Origin: an uncultured Draconibacterium sp.
Lineage (GTDB): Bacteria; Bacteroidota; Bacteroidia; Bacteroidales; Prolixibacteraceae
Assembly: GCF_913060805.1 (NCBI RefSeq)
Contig: NZ_CAJXTC010000008.1
Coordinates: 116,905 to 180,904 of the forward strand
DNA: 64,000 nt
Direction: 5' to 3'
Within the stretch, counting starts at the first letter, position 1; every line of letters starts with the position of its first letter. Position numbers and translations under genes: made by a program. Below, piece by piece: positions 34,921 to 44,138 of the stretch. The notes beneath the pieces are model-generated. The model ran no database searches. It was not told where the DNA came from and worked only from the letters and a program-made list of their open reading frames with translations.

Positions 34921-37900
34921 CTAGTTGAGGTCACATACTTTTTCCAGCTCGCCGGTGTGCAAATACCACAAAAAACCAGTCACCTTCTTAAAGCCGGTGT
35001 TTTGCAAAACTTTGGCATACTCTTTTACCTGGTACAAATACTTGTCTTGTCTTTCACCGGTTTTGTAGTCAACAACTATTGCTTCGTCGCCCGAAAACAT
35101 AATCCGGTCGGGGCGAAGTAGTTTGTCCGAAGTCAGCAGGTCGCGTTCATTCAGTACTTCGTAACTGCCATCAAACCACTTTTTAACTTCCGGAAGTTGC
35201 AGGTTGTTTCGCAGGCTTTCTTGAATTTCATCAAACTCCGCTTTTGATACTTTGCCGTCGTGCAGTGCCTGTAAACAAGCGGCGTTGGCATCGTCGGCCA
35301 AAACAATTTCGGATAAAATGTCGTGAATGATCTTACCCGTATTTTTTACTGAATGCTGCTGCTCGTTCTCAATTAAAAAGTCATCGCCATTTAATCGCAA
35401 ACTTATCTTATCTGAGATATCGTTAAAGTTGTATTGTTTGATCAGAATGGCTTTCTGATCGTCGTCATCTTTTTGCTGCAGGTCAATTTTGCCAAATTCA
35501 AAACAATCCTGTTCTTCGTTAAAACAATCGGCAAATTCCTCTTGTTTGCTCTGGTTGGTCAGTGCTTTATGCAATAAATAATGTATTGGCTTGCCCGAAC
35601 CTGAATTATTCTTGCTCTCTTTTGGCATGGGGCAGTTGGCAATCAACACCGAGGCGGCACGTGTAAAAGCTACATAAACCAGGTTTAGCGTGTCGATGTA
35701 ATAATTCATCTTTTCCTCGAAATACATGGGCGCAAATTCCGATGTTTCCATGTGTTTACCCACCTGAATCGGTAGCAACGGGAATTTATTAAACGGCTCA
35801 GATTGTGGCTTGCACCAAAGTAAAGGTGCCGTTGTGCCACTCCAGCTGGTTTTCCAGTCGAGGTAGGGGAGCAGAACAGCTTTAAACTCCAGTCCTTTTG
35901 ATTTGTGAACGGTCATCAGGCGGATTGAACTTACTTCTTCGTTTACATTTACCGATGTATTGCTGCCTTTTTCATTCCACCAGTACAACAGGTTCGACAA
36001 ATCGTTCGACAACGATATTTTTAATTCGCCCGCTTTGTCTATCAGTGTTTGCAGAAATGGCAATTCCGATTCAAAATTAAACAAACCAAAAAGCGAACAA
36101 ATATGTGTGATCGTTTCATCGAGCGAGGTAAGCATTACCTTTCGTTTTACCTGTTCGAGTTTACCTGTTAATTCCGATGCAAACTCTTCGTCAAAACCGG
36201 GTTGCAGATGCCAGTCGCTGTAATCATTAAAATCAAGCAGACTCTGTCCGTTGTTTGAATGAACTGGTATGCCCATGGTTTTTAATCCGGGTTTTAACCA
36301 GCTTTGCCACAGGTGTAGCAAAGTAGCTTGCGTGATTTTATTCTCCGGATCGATGAGTAGCTCGATGGTGTTTATCACAAACAAAACCGCTTTTGAGGCA
36401 TGCAAAAACAACGATTCGTTAGACAGTACTGAAAGGTTGTACTTTTTATTTTCGTCGATTTTGGCAGCCGCTAAAAAGGCTTCTATAATCGGGCCTCCCT
36501 CTTTGTTCTTCCGGATTAAAATGGCAATGTCTTTGGCTTTAATTCCTTGATCTTGCAAGTATTTTACCTGCTCAACCAACTGCTCGGTGGCGTTTTCTTC
36601 AAAATCATCTTTGGGTAGGAAATTGATTTGTGTTAAACCGGTTGCTTCGCCTTTTGTTTTTCCGGCTTCCTGTTGGTAAGACGAATAAATATGATCGAAC
36701 TTTTGAATGTAAGCCTCCCGGTTTTCAAGCGATCCGATCAGGTAATCTTCAAAAGCTGTTTTTAACTCACCAAAAATGGCATTGTTAAAAGTGATGATAT
36801 TTTTATCGCTTCGCCAGTTTTTTTCAAGGGTAAAATCCTGTTTTTGTTCCGGTGAAAACTGGGCATCCAGTTGTTCAGCCAAAATGCTCCAGTCGCTGTT
36901 ACGCCAGCGGTAAATCGATTGTTTAACGTCGCCCACAATAAGGTTGGCATTTCCTTCTGCCAGCGAGTTTTCAAGCAGCGGCCGGAAGTTTTTCCATTGT
37001 AAACCCGAGGTGTCCTGAAACTCATCGAGCATAAAATGTTTGTAGTAGTTGCCTATTTTTTCGTACACAAAAGGCGAATCGCTTTGCCCGATAATTTTGC
37101 TTAGCAAAAGGTTGGAATCGGAAAGTTGCAAGGCTCCTTTTTCCTGTTGAATTTTCTGTATTTCAACTTTTAGATCGGTTAAAATACCGAGCATGCGAAG
37201 CTGACTAAGAGCGGCAAGAGCTGTGTTGTATCTTGCCCAGTTTGTATCGAAATATTGTACGATATCAGTTAACATTGGCTGGAGCCTGGTTTCTGCAGCA
37301 GCTAGTATTTCATCGCGACGTTTACTGCTTTTCGAACTCCATTTCTCAATATCTTCAGCACAATTGCGCACTGTTTGTGTGAAGTTGGGAAGAAGGCCAT
37401 TGGCGAGCTTAACAAAAAAGCTACCAATACTTCTGCTTGCACCGCCTGAAAAGTCTGCAGGTCCAAGGTTTAATCCTTCCATGGCGGCCACTGCATTTTC
37501 ACCTTTTGACTTTAGCGTGCTCTCAAAATGTCTTTTTATCTGGCGCAACTCTTTACCAAATTCATTCAGGTTTTCGCGGTTATAAACCGATTCACCTTCA
37601 TCGGGGAAAAACACCTGGAATGATTCTTTAAAAAGTTCTTTTCCCAGGTTTTTTATATCGTCGTCGATGCGCTGACTACGGTTGGCTTCAATCTTTTCTT
37701 TACTAAAATCGCGCAACCATTTTAGCAGATCTTTGTCATCGTTAATTCGCGCCAGCAACCGATCGGCAGCCTCCTGTAAAAGAATATCGTTATCAAGTTC
37801 AACCGTAAAATTAGGCGAAATACCAAGCTCACGGTTAAAGGCTTTTATCACTTTTTGCGTAAACGAATCGATGGTGTTTATGGAGAAACGATTGTAGTCG

Positions 37901-38184
37901 TGCAGAATATTTTTCAGCACTTCTTTGGCCCGTTGCCGGATAAATTGCTCGGTATAATTATTGTCTTTTTGTAGTGGTTCAATATAAGGCGAATCTTTCT
38001 CGATGGCCAGCAAATGCAGTTGCTCGAGAATCCTGCTTTTCATTTCGTTGGTGGCCTTGTTGGTAAAAGTTACTGCCAAAATGTGCTTGTAATTATACGG
38101 ATTGCTGAGGATGATTTTCAGGTATTCAACAACCAGTTGAAAGGTTTTTCCCGATCCGGCAGAAGCTTTGTAAACTGTAAGCAT
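34921..38184 (-). CDS. addA: UvrD-type helicase with RecB-like nuclease domain (AddA-like)
   Basis: 1087 residues. Helicase motif I is ASAGSGKT near the N-terminus (about 8-15), motif Ia is AVTFTNKA, motif II is LDEFQDTS, and a late VNEEVSSIRLMTVHKSKGLEF gives motifs IV-V. The C-terminus has the PD-(D/E)xK nuclease core (DRIMFSGDEAIVVDYKTGE). This is the AddA/RecB-type subunit that resects double-strand breaks. The AddB-like partner, often adjacent in Bacteroidota, is not in this window. Specialised function is inferred from architecture only. Confidence 0.88.
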   Translation of the reverse strand: MLTVYKASAGSGKTFQLVVEYLKIILSNPYNYKHILAVTFTNKATNEMKSRILEQLHLLAIEKDSPYIEPLQKDNNYTEQFIRQRAKEVLKNILHDYNRFSINTIDSFTQKVIKAFNRELGISPNFTVELDNDILLQEAADRLLARINDDKDLLKWLRDFSKEKIEANRSQRIDDDIKNLGKELFKESFQVFFPDEGESVYNRENLNEFGKELRQIKRHFESTLKSKGENAVAAMEGLNLGPADFSGGASRSIGSFFVKLANGLLPNFTQTVRNCAEDIEKWSSKSSKRRDEILAAAETRLQPMLTDIVQYFDTNWARYNTALAALSQLRMLGILTDLKVEIQKIQQEKGALQLSDSNLLLSKIIGQSDSPFVYEKIGNYYKHFMLDEFQDTSGLQWKNFRPLLENSLAEGNANLIVGDVKQSIYRWRNSDWSILAEQLDAQFSPEQKQDFTLEKNWRSDKNIITFNNAIFGELKTAFEDYLIGSLENREAYIQKFDHIYSSYQQEAGKTKGEATGLTQINFLPKDDFEENATEQLVEQVKYLQDQGIKAKDIAILIRKNKEGGPIIEAFLAAAKIDENKKYNLSVLSNESLFLHASKAVLFVINTIELLIDPENKITQATLLHLWQSWLKPGLKTMGIPVHSNNGQSLLDFNDYSDWHLQPGFDEEFASELTGKLEQVKRKVMLTSLDETITHICSLFGLFNFESELPFLQTLIDKAGELKISLSNDLSNLLYWWNEKGSNTSVNVNEEVSSIRLMTVHKSKGLEFKAVLLPYLDWKTSWSGTTAPLLWCKPQSEPFNKFPLLPIQVGKHMETSEFAPMYFEEKMNYYIDTLNLVYVAFTRAASVLIANCPMPKESKNNSGSGKPIHYLLHKALTNQSKQEEFADCFNEEQDCFEFGKIDLQQKDDDDQKAILIKQYNFNDISDKISLRLNGDDFLIENEQQHSVKNTGKIIHDILSEIVLADDANAACLQALHDGKVSKAEFDEIQESLRNNLQLPEVKKWFDGSYEVLNERDLLTSDKLLRPDRIMFSGDEAIVVDYKTGERQDKYLYQVKEYAKVLQNTGFKKVTGFLWYLHTGELEKVCDLN

Positions 38185-38246
38185 GAAAGTGATCTGAGTT
38201 TAAAGTTCAGTTTTTAAAGATAAGATTTTGCGTGGAGGAAGCAAGA

Positions 38247-38792
38247 CTAAAATCCCGGTGGTCCCTGTCGGTTTTGTTGGATGCTGATGCTGGTTTCGAT
38301 TTTGAATTTCTTTGAAACTTTGTATTGCATAAACATAGTGGAGCCGTAGGCATCGAAATACCCCATATTCTGATTCGGTAGGGGTGCCGTATTAATTAGG
38401 TTAGCCCCGTAGCTGTATCCGCCAATCACAAATTTATCTCCCAATTCGAAGGCGGCCGAACTCAACATTTCGGCATTGTAATAATAAGGCGAAACAATAT
38501 CCGATCCATGAAATGATATGCTGGAATAATCAAATTGTGGGAATAACGCCAGCGCTAAAGTATAGCGACTTTGGTAGAATTGGTTCATGTTGAATTCAGG
38601 TAGCTGCAATTCATCCAACAGGTAATTGTCATTCATTCCACCATTGATCAGGTTATAATATTCAATTTGGCGATGCATTAGCACTTCGCTCGAATCAACT
38701 TCGCCAAAGTCCATTTGTAAACCTTGCTGGGCAAATGCCTGCAGGCCAAAAAACAGTAGGAATATTATTAAAACTGATCGCATAGCTTTCAT
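38247..38792 (-). CDS. Secreted hypothetical protein
   Basis: 181 residues with a signal peptide (LLFFGLQAFAQ-QG); the start may be this Met or the one three residues later. The mature protein is rich in Tyr, Asn and Phe (GDKFVIGGYSYGANL; STMFMQYKVSKKFKIETSI), a pattern of small periplasmic or outer-membrane beta proteins. I recognise no family. It has its own consensus promoter just upstream (38807-38838), and the next gene downstream on the strand starts after a short gap. Confidence 0.7.
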   Translation of the reverse strand: MKAMRSVLIIFLLFFGLQAFAQQGLQMDFGEVDSSEVLMHRQIEYYNLINGGMNDNYLLDELQLPEFNMNQFYQSRYTLALALFPQFDYSSISFHGSDIVSPYYYNAEMLSSAAFELGDKFVIGGYSYGANLINTAPLPNQNMGYFDAYGSTMFMQYKVSKKFKIETSISIQQNRQGPPGF

Positions 38793-38806
38793 TTCATAGT
38801 GCTATA

Positions 38807-38838
38807 CAAAAGTACCATTTATTACCAGGGGATTCAAA
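38807..38838 (-). promoter_or_regulatory. Consensus Bacteroidota promoter for the 38247-38792 gene
   Basis: On the minus strand: TTTG (38835-38838), 20-nt spacer, then TACTTTTG (38807-38814). Both boxes match TTTG / TAnnTTTG exactly, about 15 bp before the start codon. It lies between dapA and the hypothetical gene, separating their transcription. Confidence 0.8.
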
Positions 38839-38857
38839 AATGTGGGCTTAAAAACTG

Positions 38858-39739
38858 TTAACTCATTAACAGTTCGTGGCGCTCTTTAATCTCGTTGTAA
38901 AGTCCGTCGCTGATTTTGTACAACGGTAAACGAAGGTTATTTTCGATAATTCCCTGAATATTCATCAATGCTTTAATTCCGCCGGGATTACCTTCGCGGA
39001 ACAGCAATTGGAACATCTCGATCAACTCGAAATGAATTTTGCGAGCTCCATCAAAATCGTTCGCTAAAGTGCGGTGAATCAATTGACTCACTTTATCAGG
39101 GTAGGCGTTTGCAATAACTGAAATTACACCTTGTCCGCCAATGGCAGCAATGGTAATCGCCAGCAGGTCGTCGCCCGAAATAACCGTGAAATCATCGGGT
39201 GTATATTTACCGATTTTTGTCATTTGCGAGTGTTCGCCCGACGCTTCTTTAATGGCCACAATTTTATCCGATGCTTCAGCCAAACGGCCAACTGTAGTTG
39301 CATCAAGGTTTACACCTGTACGCGAAGGTACATTGTAAAGAATGATCGGAACCGGACTGGCTTTGGCAACTTCAAGATAATGGTGGTACATTCCTTCCTG
39401 CGAAGGTTTGTTGTAGAAAGGAGTAACAACTAAAATTCCGTCGATACCTTCAAAGTTAAAATTGTCGATTTGGTTGCACATGGTACGGGTATCGTTACCG
39501 CCCATTCCAACAACAACCGGCAAACCATTGGCTTTTTCTTTAACCAGTTCAACTACGTGCGCTTTTTCATCGGGCGTTAAAGTGGCTGTTTCGGCAGTTG
39601 TGCCAAGCGCCACCAAATAGTCCATATCGCCTTTTACCTGGTTTTCGATTATGGTTTCAAGTGCTTTGTAATCAACCTGATCGTTGTTTGTGAACGGAGT
39701 AATTAGCGCTACCCCTGCGCCTTTGAAATATCGACTCAT
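38858..39739 (-). CDS. dapA: 4-hydroxy-tetrahydrodipicolinate synthase
   Basis: 293 residues, a (beta/alpha)8 class I aldolase. It has GTTAE near 46-50, the proton-relay Tyr135 (LYNVPSRTG), the Schiff-base Lys164 (VAIKEASG), and Arg140. It condenses pyruvate with aspartate semialdehyde in lysine and diaminopimelate synthesis, and so feeds peptidoglycan. Its ATG overlaps the DUF6913 stop by 4 bases, so it is translated from a three-gene operon (40841 to 38858). Confidence 0.96.
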   Translation of the reverse strand: MSRYFKGAGVALITPFTNNDQVDYKALETIIENQVKGDMDYLVALGTTAETATLTPDEKAHVVELVKEKANGLPVVVGMGGNDTRTMCNQIDNFNFEGIDGILVVTPFYNKPSQEGMYHHYLEVAKASPVPIILYNVPSRTGVNLDATTVGRLAEASDKIVAIKEASGEHSQMTKIGKYTPDDFTVISGDDLLAITIAAIGGQGVISVIANAYPDKVSQLIHRTLANDFDGARKIHFELIEMFQLLFREGNPGGIKALMNIQGIIENNLRLPLYKISDGLYNEIKERHELLMS

Positions 39740-40254
39740 GAATCTGTACTGTTGTTTAGCTGCGCAAGATAGAAAATTTGTTGCTCGGCTAAAAACATTG
39801 TATCCTTATTTTGGTCAATCTTAATATTCAGATCGAAGTAGGAATTATCGGACTCAGAACTGCCTATTTTGAATTTGGCACGTGATAAAGCCGTGATGTA
39901 ATCGACCGCGTAATTTTTTTCTTCAGCCAGACAAAGAAGCAGGTCAAGTTCCATTTCGATGAAGTCGCTCACTTTTTCGGGTTTCGGAATTCCCCACCAG
40001 TTGAGGTCGTTTACGATTAACGAGTTGGCTTCGGCTGCCGGATTTGAGTCGCTGTCGAAAACGCAGTAATCGCGGAAAATTGCCCCGTGATGGTTAAAAT
40101 AATCGCGGAGATACTGCACGGCAGGTTTTTCCGATGGTTGCCAGATAACGCCAACTTTCGAGTGTAAAGCAAGATTTGGAATTACCGGTGTGCGTTGCTG
40201 CGCAGCCACCAGTTTCTGAAGTTTTCGATAGGCATATTTTTCTTTAAATCCCAT
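39736..40254 (-). CDS. DUF6913-like protein
   Basis: 172 residues without signal peptide or membrane span. The N-terminus is basic (MGFKEKYAYRKLQKLV) and the middle has WWGIPKPEKVSDFIE and LLLCLAEEKNYAVDYITALS. Members of this family lie between ligA and dapA in many Bacteroidota; the function is unknown. It overlaps dapA by 4 bases and begins 11 bp after the preceding secreted-protein gene. Confidence 0.8.
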   Translation of the reverse strand: MGFKEKYAYRKLQKLVAAQQRTPVIPNLALHSKVGVIWQPSEKPAVQYLRDYFNHHGAIFRDYCVFDSDSNPAAEANSLIVNDLNWWGIPKPEKVSDFIEMELDLLLCLAEEKNYAVDYITALSRAKFKIGSSESDNSYFDLNIKIDQNKDTMFLAEQQIFYLAQLNNSTDS

Positions 40255-40265
40255 GCTGCAGTGTC

Positions 40266-40841
40266 TTATTTTCTTTTCTTCTTTTTTGGATTACAGGTTT
40301 TACAAAAATCGCCCAGATTTTCCAGTTCTTCCAGCGACCATTTCATCCACTTCTCAATTTCCGAATCAAGAGTGCCGTTAAACGTATCACTTTCCACCTG
40401 CGAAAGTAGTTTTGCATGTTCCGCATAGACTTCCTGGTGTAATTCCGAAGGACCTTTTGTTAGCATCGTTTTGCGCTCTTCGAAAAACTTTTTGCGCAGA
40501 TTGCGGGCCTGAATTTCGTAGAGGTTAAAAATCAGTTGCTGATAACGCAATAAACGCGCTGTTGCTTCTTCTGTTCCGTCGTCGATGTACGAAGCATCTT
40601 TTTGAAATCGGCACGATACATTTTCATTCAGGTTACGGTTCATCACCAGGTTTAAACCGCCCGTTTCGTATTCCACGGAAAAACTTCCCGAGGCCGTTTG
40701 CATTTGTCCGCTGTTGGGCGCCTCTGCCTGAAAATCGTCTTTGGTAAGTTGATAGTCGGCCGACCACTCAATAACATTTTGGGCACTGGCGGCAATTGAT
40801 AAAAGGAATGATATCGATAAAAGAAAAATTGTTTTTGTCAT
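40266..40841 (-). CDS. Secreted hypothetical protein
   Basis: 191 residues from ATG 40841 (MTKTIFLLSISFLL), which gives a good signal peptide ending SAAASAQ-N-type (AASAQN). The mature part is charged and likely helical in the second half (LRKKFFEERKTMLTKG), and ends CKTCNPKKKKRK, with a Cys pair and a basic tail. No family is recognised. It has its own -7 element at 40865-40872 and is followed within 11 bp by the DUF6913 gene. Confidence 0.75.
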   Translation of the reverse strand: MTKTIFLLSISFLLSIAASAQNVIEWSADYQLTKDDFQAEAPNSGQMQTASGSFSVEYETGGLNLVMNRNLNENVSCRFQKDASYIDDGTEEATARLLRYQQLIFNLYEIQARNLRKKFFEERKTMLTKGPSELHQEVYAEHAKLLSQVESDTFNGTLDSEIEKWMKWSLEELENLGDFCKTCNPKKKKRK

Positions 40842-40864
40842 ATTAAAACCGGCGTATTTAGCTT

Positions 40865-40899
40865 CAAATGTAATTTTTTGCGTCATTATTCTCTACAAA
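40865..40899 (-). promoter_or_regulatory. Bacteroidota promoter for the three-gene dapA operon
   Basis: On the minus strand: TTTG (40896-40899), 23-nt spacer (slightly long), TACATTTG (40865-40872), 23 bp before the start of the secreted-protein gene. It lies directly after the ligA stop. Confidence 0.6.
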
Positions 40900-42978
<2,079 letters not shown>

Positions 42979-42998
42979 TCAGCTACCAAATTTCAATT

Positions 42999-43063
42999 AA
43001 CCCCTAAATCCCCTAAAGGGGACCTAGTCGTAATGCTTTTTAGAGGGTGGGGTAAAACACCCC
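42999..43063. repeat. Intergenic hairpin element (CCCCTAAAGGGG type)
   Basis: Between ligA and the redoxin gene: CCCCTAAATCCCCTAAAGGG (43001-43020) and GGGGT-AAAAC-ACCCC (43049-43063) form two small hairpins. The first phrase occurs widely between Bacteroidota genes in my general knowledge; only one copy is in this window. It could terminate leftward or rightward transcripts. Confidence 0.55.
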
Positions 43064-43118
43064 ATCGATTAAACAATTTCCATTCGAAATACTTTTAGTA
43101 ATAAAAGGAAATAGTATT

Positions 43119-43703
43119 ATGGCATTTACACTTGAAATAGGAAAAAAGGCAATTTACTTTGATCTTCCGGCTACCGATGGGAAACTATATACGCTCGAAA
43201 GTTTTAAGGACTCGAAATACCTGGTGGTGTTTTTCACTTGTAATCACTGTCCTTATGTGATAAACAGCGACGAAGTGACCCGAAAAACAGCTGAACGGTT
43301 CAATCCGCTTGGTGTAGAGTTTGTCGGAATTAACTCGAACAGTAAAAATACTTACGAAGAGGATGATTTCGATCACATGGTGGAGCGCATGAAGGAACAC
43401 CAGTTTCCGTGGACGTATTTGTACGACGAATCACAGGAAATTGCATTGGCATACGGAGCATTAAGAACGCCACATTTTTTTGTGTTTAACGAAAACCGCG
43501 AACTCGTATACACCGGAAGAGGAGTAGACAGTCCGCGCGATCCCTCAAAAATAACGGTGAATGATTTGGCCAATGCGCTTGAAGAGTTGACGCATGGCAA
43601 AGACATTTCTGTACCGGTAACCAACCCGATTGGCTGTAATGTAAAATGGGAAGGCAAACACAAACACTGGATGCCTGCTGATGCCTGTGATTTGGTTTGG
43701 TGA
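43119..43703 (+). CDS. Peroxiredoxin/thioredoxin-like protein
   Basis: 194 residues of AhpC/TSA-redoxin type, cytosolic (no signal peptide). The N-terminus ([20 protein letters not shown]) and the redox motif FTCNHCPYV match the PRX_like1 group, with a CxxC in place of the single peroxidatic Cys. The cis-Pro segment is [12 protein letters not shown]-terminal tail has IGCNVKW and DACDL. It is likely a thiol-disulfide oxidoreductase or peroxidase; the substrate is unknown. It is a single gene flanked by repeat elements on both sides. Confidence 0.88.
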   Translation: MAFTLEIGKKAIYFDLPATDGKLYTLESFKDSKYLVVFFTCNHCPYVINSDEVTRKTAERFNPLGVEFVGINSNSKNTYEEDDFDHMVERMKEHQFPWTYLYDESQEIALAYGALRTPHFFVFNENRELVYTGRGVDSPRDPSKITVNDLANALEELTHGKDISVPVTNPIGCNVKWEGKHKHWMPADACDLVW

Positions 43704-43707
43704 GGAA

Positions 43708-43812
43708 ATTCAAGGCAAAAGAATAAAGTAAAAAGTTGAGCGTAGCGAAATACCGACCGAAGCGTCGGGAACAAAAGTAACTGTCATCTCGACGAGGAAC
43801 GAGGAGGGATCT
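43708..43812. repeat. Spacer repeat fragments and half of a GTCAT foldback
   Basis: After the redoxin gene: a GGCAAAAG/AAGTAAAAAG fragment (43713-43735), a small hairpin CCGAC-CGAAGC-GTCGG (43753-43768), then GTCATCTCGACGAGGAACGA (from 43783) through GAGGGATCT, the left half of the same foldback family as 28716-28790 without its right arm. Copy D follows at 43873. Confidence 0.55.
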
Positions 43813-43872
43813 GTAGCAGGTTACTAGTTGCAAGTTACAAGTGGTCTAACGTTAATTTATCAATATCACAAT

Positions 43873-44076
43873 TGTTTTTACCACAGAGTTACACTGAGAA
43901 GTCACGGAGTTTCACAGAGGGGAAAAGTCTCAGTCGCAGTCTCAGTCGCATTTCACAGTGCAATTTTGCAATTTATCAGTTTTACAATCTCCATCATTCT
44001 CACCATCTCAAAGTCACAGTGCTCTTTTCATTCAATCTCAAAATCAATCTCCATCAATCTTGTAATCAATCTTTCT
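43873..44076. repeat. Mosaic spacer repeat, copy D (reverse orientation)
   Basis: In the 435-bp gap 43704-44138. Read on the minus strand, the modules come in the same order as copy B: TTGTAAAACTGATAAATTG, then ACTGAGACTGCGACTGAGAC, then 10-11-nt units CTCTGTGAAA/CTCCGTGACTT/CTCAGTGTAA/CTCTGTGGTA. On the topB side a further quasi-repeat of AATCAATCT with 10-12-nt period covers 44030-44076. No gene is seen in the gap. Confidence 0.7.
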
Positions 44077-44122
44077 CAAAAACTTGTTAATAACTCCCTT
44101 TTTCATCGCTCGTCATTCCTTG

Positions 44123-44130
44123 TATATTTG
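44123..44130 (+). promoter_or_regulatory. Bacteroidota -7 element immediately before topB
   Basis: TATATTTG matches TAnnTTTG exactly and ends only 8 nt before the topB ATG. If used, the transcript would have almost no leader. No standard -33 TTTG is found. Confidence 0.45.
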
Positions 44131-44138
44131 CAGCACTT

